Assembly: GCA_024516035.1 (NCBI GenBank)
Contig: CM044967.1
Coordinates: 6,199,284-6,263,283, forward strand
DNA: 64,000 bases
Reading direction: 5' to 3'
Source: Bactericera cockerelli
Taxonomy: Eukaryota > Arthropoda > Insecta > Hemiptera > Triozidae
The position numbers and the translations under genes are program-made. Position 1 is the first letter of the stretch; each line of letters begins with the position of its first letter. Shown piece by piece: positions 1 to 10,345 of this stretch. The notes beneath the pieces were generated by a model. The model did not search any database. It had not been told where the DNA came from and saw only the letters and a list, made by a program, of their open reading frames with translations.

Positions 1-90
1 ACCTATATCACGGTGGTGAGAGGATTATATGGACGCCCAGATGAAGTGTCTAGGCTCCTGTTATGTCCATAGAATGAGACATTATAATCA
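1..90 (+). repeat. R4 interspersed repeat, truncated by window edge
   Basis: It contains a CACGGTGGTGAGAGGATT-like segment and GTCTAGGCTCCTGTTATGTC. The same blocks recur, in one orientation or the other, at 15525-15610, 21717-21800, 24150-24240, 50340-50400, 51735-51835 and 54174-54240. The class is unknown. Confidence 0.6.
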
Positions 91-231
91 CATTGCACAT
101 CTATTTATACTGCCCAATTAGGATTAGAGTTCATTTAAGTTATAAAAAAGTAGGATTAATGTCTCGATTAAGATTAAAGGCTAAAGACGTGGTACCATTA
201 TTATGTGATAAAAGTCTTAAATAAGTGAGGG

Positions 232-312
232 AAAATCATGCGTTGGGTGGGATTCGAACCAACGGATCCCTACGCTACCTGGCTTACCAGACTAGCGTCT
301 TAATCACTTCTA
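232..312 (-). mobile_element. SINE-C, head fragment
   Basis: On the minus strand this reads as a tRNA-like head with a B-box (GGTTCGAATCC). It matches the heads of the longer SINE-C copies (for example 34178-34415 and 35891-36130). The body is missing. Confidence 0.7.
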
Positions 313-401
313 AAATTCACAAGTTCTAAAATCTGGGTCTCTGAGTTCTAAAATTCATAAGGTTTTTGGGCAGTTGAGAAAAATGCTTTTGATGAAAAAT
401 G

Positions 402-605
402 TCTGTCCCGGTAGGTCAGTGGTCAAGGCGTCTGCCTGGTAATCCAGAGGTCGCGGGTTCAAAACACAACCGGGAAAAGACAGGTTACCCTCCCACATTT
501 GTGATTTTGACCACATCATAATACGTCTTGGGCTTACTGCTGAAATAATGGGACTCTTAATCGGGCAGTATAAATAAGGCGATATTATAATAATATTATT
601 GGATA
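402..605 (+). mobile_element. SINE-B, near full length
   Basis: A tRNA-like head (GTCCCGGTAGGTCAGTGG, B-box GGGTTCAAAAC) is followed by the SINE-B body, with a CCACATCATAATACGTCTTG-like block, GGGCAGTATAAATAAGGCG and a TTATAATAATATTATT tail. The head continues straight into the body with no T-run, so this is a retroposon and not a tRNA gene. Confidence 0.8.
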
Positions 606-1248
606 GTTGGCAAGAACTTTGTAAAGTTCACCCGGGAATTTGTAACTTTCGTATTACAACTTCTCACTTTTTTTCACTGATTAGCCTGCCATACGCTTCT
701 GAATTCTTCACGCTGGACGCATCATGAGAAGTTTAACAAGGGGTTATTCTTTCGCTTTCGAAATAAATTAGCAGCCACTTGTTAATCGTATGCATGCACT
801 AGTGACGAGCTCATTCCCTGCACTTTGTCACGGCAAAGGGATTTCGCCGGTTCATCTTTTATTTTGGTTTAGTTTTATCCTCTAGTTCAGGGGTCGGCAG
901 TTAAATCCTGTCAGGGTCCGGATTAACATGAGAGAAATCTCCGCGGTCCGGATAAGAACCATCAGTCTTTTGGAACTTTCTTACACCAAAACTCTTCGGT
1001 CCGTACTGTCTTGCACATTTTTTGGACTACTTCTTACATTTTAGGACTAATTGCCGACCGAGGGTCTAGTTTAAAGCAAGTATAGGTTAATCGTTTCTAA
1101 CGGCTGCACCCAAGTTCCTAACCATACTCTACAAGTTTAGTATACACTATGAGGTAGGCCGTACATCGTTTTGTACATTGCCGTTAATATTTGTTTGTAT
1201 ACCTGTAAATGAGACTTGGTTTAAATTGCTACTTAAACCAAGCAGTTT

Positions 1249-1475
1249 TAGGTCGCCGTGGCAGGGTGAGTTAGCGCGCTAGGCATTGCACGCATGGTGA
1301 CCTGAGTTCGATTCCCAGCGGGGCAGGAATTTTTCTGCTCTGTACTTGGATGTTCGGCATTACCAGAGTAAAAAGAAATTAATGTAATAGAATAATTCGA
1401 AATGTGAAGGAGGCTCTTAGTAATGCTGCGCTACCCACAAAAATTATGAAGGGGCCTTGTGCTTCACACAAATAA
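1249..1475 (+). mobile_element. SINE-F, tRNA-derived
   Basis: The head reads GCAGGGTGAGTTAGCGCGC with a B-box-like GAGTTCGATTCCCAGC. The body ends near CTGCGCTACCCAC. Related pieces are at 10236-10345 (tail) and 45000-45240. Confidence 0.7.
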
Positions 1476-1806
1476 AATCATACATACATACACTTTTTGA
1501 ATTCTATTACATTAATTTATTTTTACTCTGGTAATGCCGCCACTAGTCGTTACTCATACAAGTATAACTACTGATTTTTCGTATCGTATACAAGTACAAT
1601 AATGTATACAGTTTGGCGGTGTTATCAAGGGCTAACGCTGGTACAATATGAACGCACAATTCGCAACCGATTACTACCATTTGGCACCGAGCTCAATTTA
1701 CAAATGTTTTGCTATAGAATTTCTCATTCCTTCGATTAATCTGCGTCGATTCTTTGGCTTCGAACATTGTTGCTCTTTCTCGAACCATCAGGTTTCTAAC
1801 TTTTGT

Positions 1807-1900
1807 GTGTGTGTGTAGTGTGTGTGTGAGAGAGAGAAAGAGAGAGAGAGAGAGTGTGTGAGTGTGTGTGAGAGAGAGAGAGAGAGTGTGTGTGTGAGGG

Positions 1901-1933
<33 letters not shown>

Positions 1934-1935
1934 TC
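1807..1935. repeat. (GT)n/(GA)n compound microsatellite
   Basis: Alternating GT and GA dinucleotide tracts. The translated open frames across it are low-complexity artefacts. Confidence 0.95.
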
Positions 1936-2153
1936 CAAACAAGGATACGACATGACTCCTGACCGACAATAAATCAAACTCACAGAAACAAGTGTGAGTA
2001 CACTATGAGAAGACGATGGCATCTATGGCCTCTTGATATCAAGGTCCTTAAGTTTCGAGAGCCCAGTTTTTGTGTTAAAAAACATGTTGGCGATTGACAT
2101 GAGGATCTATGTTATTTTGAGGGTCATAAGATGTAGGTAAATAGAATTAGGTA

Positions 2154-2333
2154 CAGTTGAATCTGGATATGAGAGAATTCATTTGACCGTAATTTTTTCT
2201 CTTATATCTAGGTTTCTCTTATAATGAGGTTCTTTTCCATTATATAGAGGTAAATTTGAACTGGGAATTCTTCTCCCAAATCCAGGTTTGTCTAGTATTC
2301 TGTTTCCAGTTCTCATATAGTCAGGTTCCACTG
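2154..2333. mobile_element. pogo/Tigger-like MITE, 180 bp
   Basis: The ends are CAGTTGAATCTGGATATGAG and, inverted, CAGTGGAACCTGACTATATG. TA flanks lie at 2152-2153 and 2334-2335. The CAGT-n-AACCT...GATATA termini and TA target duplication are the hallmark of pogo/Tigger elements. Degraded relatives occur at 4966-5012, 14908-15058, 35165-35312 and 56628-56755. Confidence 0.75.
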
Positions 2334-2360
2334 TATTTTAATTTTAACGGATAATACGGA

Positions 2361-2610
2361 TCATCATCATCATAGGGTGGCGTCACCGTGAATGATGGTA
2401 GCCAGACAGTGGAGGAATGAATGACGCTGACTCTACCACTGTCTTTACAAGGAGGCTAATAATTGACAAGGGCCCCAGAACCTAGCAAATGCTGGTCTAC
2501 TCCCTGTTTATGGTCCCACAGCCAGACTGCTGGTCTACTCCCTGTTTATAGTCCCCCAACCAGACTGCTGGTCTACTCCCTGTATATTGTCCCCCAGTCA
2601 GACTTATAAT
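2361..2610 (+). repeat. R2 interspersed repeat with internal tandem units
   Basis: It starts with CATAGGGTGGCGTCACCGTG and carries GGTAGCCAGACAGTGGAGGA. It ends in three tandem units of about 38 bp around CTGGTCTACTCCCTGTTTAT. Other copies are 40437-40648 (two units), 45421-45582 and 53292-53453 (one unit each). No tRNA-like head or terminal repeat was seen, so the class is unknown. Confidence 0.8.
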
Positions 2611-2940
2611 ACGGATGACAAATAAATAAAGAACCATAATAATAAACTGTTACATTAAAAAAGTTCATAAAAAATAACTCTGATACTACATAGTAGAAGC
2701 TATAATAAGTATCTAATGAAAGCCTTCATTTAGTGAACAATGAATTCTCAAATTTAAATACCCAGAAAATCATCTGGTTGAAACAACATGCAGTTTGTTT
2801 AGAGCAGCATTTCTTTTTATTGTAATTTTTATGTCAACCAATTCGTCCGATTTACATTCGGATTTCTGGTAATCAGAAAGGATTACAAGAACTCCGGGAC
2901 GCGAGCTGTTTTGTTTATTGTTTATGTTGTTTTTACTAGG

Positions 2941-3310
2941 AACACACAGGAGTAGGAAGAATCAGAAATATACAGGGTGAAAGATAATCAAACACCTCGG
3001 CCGAGATGTGAAGAAACACACAGGAGTAGGAAGAATCAGAAATATACAGGGTGAAAGATAATCAAACACCTCGGCCGAGGTGTGAAGAAACACACAGGAG
3101 TAGTAAGAATCAGAAATATACCGGGTGAAAGATAATCAAACACCTCGGCCGAGGTGTGAAGAAACACACAGGAGTAGTAAGAATCAGAAATATACCGGGT
3201 GAAAGATAATCAAACACCTCGGCCGAGGTGTGAAGAAACACACAGGAGTAGTAAGAATCAGAAATATACCGGGTGAAAGATAATCAAACACCTCGGCCGA
3301 GGTGTGAAGA
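2941..3310. repeat. 74-bp satellite, five copies
   Basis: Units start at 2941, 3015, 3089, 3163 and 3237, exactly 74 bp apart and nearly identical. Copies 2-5 each contain the perfect 18-bp palindrome ACACCTCGGCCGAGGTGT. Copy 1 has one base changed in it. Confidence 0.95.
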
Positions 3311-3973
3311 ACGCCTATACAAAGAAAGAGACAGCGCGGCAGAGTGTAAGGTAACGGAAAACATAGTTTCCATGCATTTCATATGCTTTTAGCCAGCAGA
3401 AATTTCAACAAGTAGAGATTGTAGAGTAACTACGGGAGATTCCTCGACTCCTCTTGAAAAAAATTGAGACGAAACTAGACTTTTTGGTCATCACTAGTTA
3501 TCACCGTAGCTCAACAATTACTAAACCTAATAGACTTTATTAAATAGAGTTTTAAAATTTTGAATCTAAATTTATCTTATAATTTCGGTGCGCCATACGC
3601 AATGAAAAGAATCTAACATCAATGGGAGGCATGTTATGACAGTTTTACGGTAATTCCTGCCTCACAGAGCTGGCCAGAGTTTACACGTGATAGCCAAGGA
3701 TACAGAGGAGATACAAGAGCTCATTATCTCTAGAACGTACATTACTTTTGATGAATGTTCGTACATGTATAAAGACTTAGTACATTTACATACTGGTACT
3801 TATTAATTATAGTTATCAGGTACATATTATTTTAATTTTTCATCAGAGGTGTTGGGTTTGAAGTCGTATATTCATTGAGAATATTAATTAGTCGATGAGT
3901 TTTTTAGTTTCTTACCCAAAGGATCATTAGTCAAGTCTTTAACCCTTGAATAGGTACCAAGTTTTTGAGACCA

Positions 3974-4140
3974 GGCCCTCAAAAACCACTCTCACATTCC
4001 CAGAATCCCCAAATCTACCTTTCAACTGTCATACAACGCACTGTGATTGGTTAATTCGAACCAATTATAGTGCGTTGTGTGACGGTTGAAAAGCATATTC
4101 GAGGATTATGAGAGTGATAGTTTTTTGTGGAACGAGGGCC
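3974..4140. mobile_element. Foldback MITE
   Basis: Two arms of about 75-80 bp are imperfect reverse complements. They begin GGCCCTC on the left, end GAGGGCC at 4140, and meet near 4054 around CAACGCACTGTGATTGGTT and its inverted partner. No coding capacity. Related CCAATCACAGCGCACTA blocks occur at about 11223 and 18157. Confidence 0.75.
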
Positions 4141-4311
4141 AAGTTCTTAGATAGGTATTGAATTATCCTATTGTATAACCCTCGTCAATTGTAGTTTTTC
4201 TTCTGTGACTACCCGAAATGTGTAACTTGTGCTGTAGCGTACAATATTACTTGGTACTGCACTCAAACTTTCTCGACTTGGCGGGTCGGAGCGCCACCGC
4301 GGTTAATCAGT

Positions 4312-4372
4312 CAAAACAGAAAAGTGAGAAGTTCTACTCGATTAACATGAATATCAGATTCTAATAAAGGTT
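4312..4372 (+). repeat. R1 repeat fragment just upstream of an exon
   Basis: It contains AAACAGAAAAGTGAGAAG and a partial TACATGAATATCAGA block. It ends about 17 bp before the Atf3 exon at 4390. Confidence 0.75.
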
Positions 4373-4389
4373 CATTTTCTATGTTTCAG

Positions 4390-4497
4390 TTGACGGTGGA
4401 GGATGAGGAGAGGAGGAGGAGAAGGAGGGAGAGGAACAAAATCGCCGCCACCAAGTGTCGTCTGAAGAAAAGAGAAAGGACGGTGAATCTTGTTCAT
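4390..4497 (+). CDS. Atf3: Atf3 exon: basic region and start of zipper
   Basis: 36 whole codons. The acceptor TTTCAG ends at 4389 and the donor GTAAGT starts at 4498. It encodes the DNA-contacting basic helix and breaks just after the first zipper leucine. Vertebrate ATF3 is also split near here, as I remember it. Confidence 0.9.
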
Positions 4498-5943
4498 GTA
4501 AGTTTCTTCAAACTGAAATTACAACAGTGAAAAATACCTCCACTACAAAAGATTATTAAAATAAGTATTTCCTCCATGAACGACCAGATCAGCTGTCCCG
4601 ACTTCTTTCCAAAGCTTACAGTACAATAGTTTTTTTTTATCCAGCAATAAAAAAAAAGTTACCATATTTGTGCTAATCACTTTCGTGATATCACAACTAC
4701 TCAAACTCGCTTTACTAAATCTACGCTGAAACCGGGACTTGAACCACCGACCTCCAGGTTACAAGTCCGCCGCCTTATCGATCAAGCTACTGAGGTCGGT
4801 ATATAACTATATACAGTACATCCACCAATACATTTTCATTATGGAGTAAAAAATAACCTCATTATAAGAGATTTTTTTTCGGTCCATTGAGTTAATAATA
4901 ATAACTCTTTATTGACAAGAATAATATTTACAAAAGGGCGTGATTATTGTCTGAGGCAATCTCTGTCATCAAACCCATGAGTTCTCTTATATCCAGGTTC
5001 GACTGCATATATTTACAATTTTATTATTCAAGGTTCAATGATCAGTATAAACAGAAAAGTGAGAAGTTGTACTAGATATACAATAAATTGTACATATATC
5101 AGAACATATACCTGGACAGCTGTTTCGAGCTTATTGGCTCTCATCAGCAGGTTATAGTTCTGGATATCCATGCCATCAAGTAACCTGTCTATTTTAATCA
5201 GTATAAACAGAAAAGTGAGAAGTTGTATTAGATGTATATGATTGAAGTCCTTAACAGCTTACCTACTGTAAACACATCCGAATTTCCACTTCTTCTGTTT
5301 CCGAAATTTCCAGGAATCGGAAATTCTCGAAACTCAGAACCACGACCTGAAATCTCAAATCCAGGAACTCGAGTCACAGCGGCGCCGTCTTGTCGACATG
5401 CTGAGTGTGCACAAGCCCTGCTGCACCAAGAAAGATGGCGTCCAATTCAGCATGGAGCCAGTCAGCATTCCCTTCATCCAACCATTCCAGACAAGTGGGA
5501 GCCACAGCAGTAGTGTGCATAGTAGTCTTAGCGGCGGCAGCGCTCACAGCAATAGTCTTAGTAATGTACATAGCAGTACCAGCGGGAGTATACTGAGCAG
5601 TGGTAGTGTTACGAGCAGTAGTGTACATAGCAGTAGTAACCTTTCTAGCGGTAGTTTACATAGTATTACGAGCGGTAGTTTACACAGCAGTAGTAACATG
5701 ACCAGTAGTTTGCACAGTAGTAGCAACATGAGCAGCGGTAGTTTACACAGCACTAGTAACATGAGCAGCGGTAACGTACACGACAGTAGCAACAGGGATA
5801 GAATGACGCAAAAGGACCAAACGCTTTCGTTTCCCACGACTGACAGCATGCATTTGTACGACGACTCTGACTTAAGCACGGGACAGTGCTCGGGCAGCAA
5901 TTGCACGATTTGGACTCGACTTACGACATGTCGGGCGAAGTAA
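4390..5943 (+). CDS. Atf3: Atf3/JDP2-type bZIP transcription factor, 3' part of gene
   Basis: This is a basic leucine-zipper factor expected to act in the nucleus, binding CRE/AP-1-like sites as homo- or heterodimers with Jun/Fos-type partners; the role comes from the family. Two visible exons join in phase 0 (4390-4497, 5314-5943). Counted from 4390, the protein opens LTVEDEERRRRRR, then the basic region RNKIAATKCRLKKRER (residues 15-30; the N-x-x-A-A-x-x-C-R signature is complete). The zipper has leucines at 34, 41, 48, 55 and 62, then MLSVHKPCC, the expected ATF3-like end of the zipper. After that comes an insect-type C-terminal extension very rich in Ser, His and Asn (about residues 83-160). 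The N-terminus is outside the window. The frame stops at 5941-5943, but a second coding frame overlaps and continues to 6197, so the printed end is probably not the natural one. Confidence 0.88.
4659..4800 (-). mobile_element. SINE-A, full length
   Basis: On the minus strand a head starting GACCTCAGTAGCTTGATCGA resembles tRNA-Thr: the anticodon position reads TGT in CTTGTAACC, and the B-box is GGTTCAAGTCC. It is followed by a body with TAGATTTAGTAAAGCGAGTT and a tail GTGATTAGCACAAATATGG. Other copies are listed below. Confidence 0.85.
5035..5237 (+). repeat. R1 repeat: motif, body, motif
   Basis: A unit of about 165 bp begins with AAACAGAAAAGTGAGAAG, runs through ACCTGGACAGCTGTTTCGAG and CTCATCAGCAGG, and is followed by a second start motif at 5205-5224. 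R1 therefore behaves like a short tandem unit with the same block at each end. It ends about 75 bp before the Atf3 acceptor. Confidence 0.8.
5314..5943 (+). CDS. Atf3: Atf3 exon: zipper and Ser-rich extension
   Basis: 209 codons plus stop (TAA 5941-5943). It begins ESEILETQNHDLKSQ, continuing the zipper. From about 5500 to 5790 the protein is made of diverged short units such as HSSSNMSSGSL, reflecting an imperfect DNA tandem repeat (AGCAGTAGTAACATG-like). The last 24 or so codons (5871-5943) overlap another open frame that looks more like real protein. Confidence 0.85.
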   Translation, partial: ESEILETQNHDLKSQIQELESQRRRLVDMLSVHKPCCTKKDGVQFSMEPVSIPFIQPFQTSGSHSSSVHSSLSGGSAHSNSLSNVHSSTSGSILSSGSVTSSSVHSSSNLSSGSLHSITSGSLHSSSNMTSSLHSSSNMSSGSLHSTSNMSSGNVHDSSNRDRMTQKDQTLSFPTTDSMHLYDDSDLSTGQCSGSNCTIWTRLTTCRAK

Positions 5944-6197
5944 AAGACATCATGCTGCCGTTCTGTGCATCTACCGAAGCGCTGTCTCTAGGGTTGCATT
6001 ACGACGATGAGTTTATCAACAACTACGATCCGTCGCTGTGGCACCGACCGGACAGCGTAACGTACCGGACGTCGTTCCAAGAAACGTACCGAGCCTGCGC
6101 AAACAACAACAATCTAGTATCTCATAGCAAAACCAAGGACGGCAGGGCTGTTAGTAAGCAATGTGCGGACGATCACGAGGGTTTGCTGAATGAATGA
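5871..6197 (+). CDS. Atf3: Likely true Atf3 C-terminus in the -1 frame
   Basis: This frame opens after a TGA at 5868-5870 and runs to a TGA at 6195-6197. From about 5900 it encodes varied, acidic and aromatic protein (for example LHDLDSTYDMSGEVKDIM, LHYDDEFINNYDPSLWHRP), with codon use like the rest of the exon. It has no ATG near its start and directly overlaps the end of the upstream frame. I infer that both belong to one protein interrupted by a one-base loss somewhere in 5871-5940. That loss could be a real mutation or an assembly error. No classic slippery heptamer was seen. Confidence 0.6.
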   Translation, partial: LKHGTVLGQQLHDLDSTYDMSGEVKDIMLPFCASTEALSLGLHYDDEFINNYDPSLWHRPDSVTYRTSFQETYRACANNNNLVSHSKTKDGRAVSKQCADDHEGLLNE

Positions 6198-6725
6198 AGC
6201 ATGCTTCAAATGTTTGTTGAATGAATGAAGCATCTCAAACGTTTGTTGAATGAATGAATGAAGCATGCTCCAAACGTTGTTGAATTCATTAAGCATGCTC
6301 AAAACATGTTAAATGCATGAACATGCTTCAAACGTTTGTTAAATGGATGAATGAATCAAGCATCCTCAAACGTTTGTTGAATGAATGAATGAAGCATGCT
6401 CCAAACGTGTTCAATCAATGAACATGCTTCAAACATTTTTAAATGAATGGAGAATGAATTAAATGTTTGTTAAATGAATGAATGAAGCATGCACACAAAC
6501 GTGTTTTAACACGTTTGGAGCATGCTTCATTTATGAGGAGCATGCTACAAAATGTTAAATGAATGGAGCATGCTACAAACGTGTTTAAATTGAATGGAGC
6601 CATGCTACAAATGTTAAATGAATGGAGCATGATACAAACGTGTTAATGAATGAGCATGCTACAAACGTGTTAAATGAATGGAGCATGCTACAAACGTGTT
6701 AAATGAATGGAGCATGCTACAAACG
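6180..6725. repeat. AATGAATG-AGCATGCT minisatellite after Atf3
   Basis: About 17-18 units of 28-39 bp with core AATGAATGGAGCATGCTACA and ACGTGTT. The first unit contains the stop codon of the 5871-6197 frame, so the array starts at the coding end and forms the presumed 3' UTR. Each unit carries the palindrome AGCATGCT. Confidence 0.9.
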
Positions 6726-7129
6726 ATTGTTGACAGCGGGACCACCCAGTGGGAGGCGTCAAGTTTCGTACTAATTGGACGTTTGTGTGGGGCTATTATC
6801 TTCTCGGGAGTATGCAAGGTAATGCACACATATCTTTGTGGAGATTTATGGTAATGACTTGAAATTGATACTCTCAAACTTCATGGATTGAAGCATTTTG
6901 AATTTTTATTAAAAAAATTGATATTAAAATGACAAGTTATGTCGAGTGTGCATTTCAACAGGAAATACGTGTCTTATAATTAGACCTGTGGTGCTCATTC
7001 ATTTTTAGGAACATAAATTATTAAATAAGATTATATCAAAGATATGAGAAGTCTGTCACTAATCCGAGATATGGTGCAATGTGATAGGTGGTAAGGCACG
7101 GTCTTTCCACCTATCCTATATTGGTGGTG

Positions 7130-7315
7130 CATTGGTGGTTTGTCAAGTGGTAGGGATCCGTTGGTTCGAATCCCACCCAGTGCATGAAGTTTTCCTCATT
7201 ATTTGAGTTCGTGACCACATAATAACACGACTCTGAGGGTTAGGTGGTAGAAAATGCTTTGAGCATTAACCTCGCCCGGGGTTACCTAAAGAGTATTATT
7301 ATACTTATTATTATT
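7130..7315 (+). mobile_element. SINE-C, head partly deleted
   Basis: The B-box GGTTCGAATCC, the ACCACATAATAACACGACTC block and the hairpin AATGCTTTGAGCATT are present. It ends with ATTATTATAC. The first half of the tRNA-like head is missing. Confidence 0.8.
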
Positions 7316-9987
7316 GCTCTTGCCAAAATCAGTCTGAAATCATAGGTCTCTTATTTTTCCTTACATAGTTTTCATGTCTTTTAGGATTCTTCAATTTCCT
7401 CTAAAATTAAAATATTCGTGTTAATATTCTCTTCTTACTTCAAGTAAGTCACACCTTCGGCCTCAATTTGATGTCTAAACTATCTAGCTTTTCTTGATAG
7501 TACATCTCTAGGAATCTAGGTTCGACCCAATAATAGCTCTCTTTTATCTAGGAATATCCTAGCACGTTTATCGTATAAGCTTTATTACACATCTCAAAGT
7601 GAGAAGAAAACATGTAATTTAAAAATTTATATTTAGGAAATCTGATGGCAGTGATTGTCTGACCGACCAAAAATTCGAGTATAATTTAGTAGGAAACAGA
7701 AAAGTGAGAAGTTTATAAAAATGTTCATACGAGTATATATTGATATTTCAGCACAGAAGTGAAACAGTTAAGCACAAATAGATCTAATCGGTCACAATAG
7801 ATCTAATCAGGTCGCAGTGTTAACTGTAAGGATTTCACTGAAAACCCTGCAACCAGGTCAGATAATAAAGCACAAAGAGCCGAGATGAAAATAACAGTAT
7901 CTCAGTACTTGCGATGTACAACTTAATAATCCTGACTTACTGAAGAATAATGGGTACTAACTGCGTACTAACATCTTAGAAGCCAAATAAAAATGGCTTA
8001 GGATGGGTCCTCTGTAAACAAAACAAAAAATATGAAAAATAAAACAAATGATTTATTATTATTATTATTAAAAACTGCAGATCAAATAATTATACGAAGA
8101 AGGTACCTACTGAATATCACAGAATAACCAGAATATTGATTGTTTCCTTCTCATTGATATCCAAGCCCCACCAGGCATCGATTGAACACAGCTAGGTGAT
8201 ATACCCAATATGGAAATTTCATATTATAATGCAAAATGCGTTATCACTGAAGTAAACTATTTACTATGCAATTTTTTCTTCGTAAAAAAATACTACTATC
8301 GCGTGCAGAATCCGAGATACATCTAGAAGTTATTTTACTATACTTACTCCTTAACCCGTGTGTTATGCGTGATAAAGATTCACATATATTATCATGAAAC
8401 TTCAAATCCATTAATCTATAAATTCTTGAAAAAAAAAAAAAAAAAAAAAAAAAAAATGAAAGAAAGTTGAAAATTTTGAACAGTGGGAATAATTCCATTA
8501 CTTTCATTTCTTTAGGATGAAGAACGCAAAAAGAAAATAACTTAAGTTATCAACTCAGAGATATTAGAGGGCGTATTAAGGGATAGTGTCCACTAAGATT
8601 AAATCCAAGCCTGTTTCATAATTCGGTCCAATTTTAATTTTTTACCTTTCACCCACGAGCATAGCGGAAAAAATATGAAAAAACACATTAGGTATTTTTG
8701 ATTTCTAAGATTAGAAATTTATCGTAAGTAATAGAATGAGTTTAGTTTAGATATTTGATTTTAGATTGATAATTATGAATATTAAATTGAAGAAAGATAT
8801 TGTTACCTAAATCTGATTCGGAATATACAAGCTGATATTCTGCAAAATTCGCAGTATCAAATATACATTTCATGATTCAAACTTTAAACTTCATCCTGAA
8901 AAATCCATAAAGGGTTAGTTTTTATTCAACAATAGGCGATGCAAATTCTCGCAATACATCAATTGTATTGGAACGTATGAGTTTTGCTCAGGTCTATAGA
9001 AATCAAACTACCGATCAAGGGGAAAGATTTTTTATTCGATTTTATGGAAGATCATGTGTAGCATTATCGAGGAGCGAGGTATAAAAAATAAGTATCACCT
9101 TTTGTAATGGCCACCATACAATAATTCCCAATGGAATACAATATGACCGCGTTGTTAAAATTATTGTTCTGCGTATCAGTAATTCAGTACTGATATTTGC
9201 GACGTCCTATTTGAGGGCAAAATCCATAATTATAAAAGTGAAATCTTCATGATTCACTATCATTTTGTTCAGAAAGGTGTGTAGAAATTGTAGAATGCAC
9301 AGCTGTACTATTATCTATGGAGACATTAGACATAGATTCTTACACAGCATTTCTAGGTATTTTGATAAAAGACTTTTTTTGTGAATATTTTGTTAAACAA
9401 TGTTTTTATTTGTTTATGCGGCTGCGCAGGACTCACTAAAAAACTAGAATGGCCTGTTAACCACACTGGCTATATTCATTGTTCATCATGGTTATAAAAA
9501 TCTTTGATACTTTCAGATTCTCTTTTTTATGTCCTCTTCATTTTGAGATCTATAAATTTTAGGGTTCTTTAACAATTTAAGGTGCTGCAATTTCAAAGTC
9601 CTGTATTTTTAAGGATCACCAAGATTCAAAAGTCCTTTTTTAGGGGCGCTTGAAATTTTAATATTAAGTAACATTAATGAATAGGATAAACTATAATCTA
9701 CTAATTTGTTTATTAAAATAGTACAAATTCTGCAGTATCTTCTAACACGCTTGTTGATCGTGTGCCATCAAAAGAGTATAAAATATTTTCTTATGTTTAT
9801 TTTTATATTTTTCATACCTAGTTATATGTATGTACAGTCTCATTTATATTTATTTTTCGTTGTCAATTTTTTTTACTTATTTTTCGTTGTCATCTTTCAT
9901 ATAAAAATACAATAAAAAAATAAAATTAAATAGTAACCTCCTAGAAAATCTCTTGTATCAGTGCTGACTGCTTTGAGAAGTATAAGG

Positions 9988-10240
9988 GTGTTTGGATAAA
10001 CCGATAACAGGTTTGGATGAACCGATAACAGTCTGGCTGGGGGACGTTAAACAGGGAGAAGACCAGTGTCTCCCTAGAGGACAGTTTCCTAAGGGTTTAA
10101 TGGCTTACAAAGAAAAGTCCAAGTTCTCATGATGGTTGATCGCACATAGAAATATGTGGTTCAGGACGAGCCAACTTTGAAATAAAGTTGGCTGGAGACC
10201 ATCACTCACCCCTCCAGCTGTAGCCAAGCTGGCTACAAAT
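9988..10240 (+). repeat. R3 interspersed repeat
   Basis: It includes GTCTGGCTGGGGGACGTTAA, ATGATGGTTGATCGCACATA and the palindromic CCAACTTTGAAATAAAGTTGG. Copies are at 19130-19335 and, inverted, 21795-22020. Confidence 0.75.
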
Positions 10241-10345
10241 CATAGGCACACAAATAATACAAGATATTGTAAATTAAACTGGCAAAGTTCTATGATTCTG
10301 CGCTACCCACTAAAACTGTGACATAACAACACAAAGAAAATGCAT
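10236..10345 (+). mobile_element. SINE-F tail fragment
   Basis: It matches the end of the SINE-F copy at 45130-45240 (ATACAAGATATTGTA, CTACCCACTAAAA, AACACAAAGAAAA). Confidence 0.65.

Larger units (their letters stand above)
1..4389. other. Region left of the first visible Atf3 exon
   Basis: No exon could be recognised here. It is presumably intron of Atf3, because the first visible Atf3 exon begins at an acceptor at 4388-4389 and lacks the N-terminus. It holds SINEs, a GT/GA microsatellite, a pogo-like MITE, an R2 repeat, a 74-bp satellite and a foldback element, listed separately. 606-1248 and 3311-3970 look like unique AT-rich sequence with nothing I can name. Confidence 0.6.
4498..5313 (+). 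other. Atf3 intron
   Basis: An 816-bp intron with GTAAGT and TTTCCAG ends. It holds a minus-strand SINE-A (4659-4800), a pogo-like MITE remnant (about 4966-5012) and R1 copies (5035-5237). Confidence 0.85.

Noticed and set aside
2941..3310. CRISPR-like array with palindromic repeats
   Set aside because: The full 74-bp unit is repeated without unique spacers.
5544..5906. Antisense Leu-rich frame opposite Atf3
   Set aside because: Shadow of the Ser codons of the real exon on the other strand.
5871..5943. Programmed -1 frameshift in Atf3
   Set aside because: No slippery heptamer or following pseudoknot was seen; a one-base loss or sequence error is simpler, so it is kept only as an open question.
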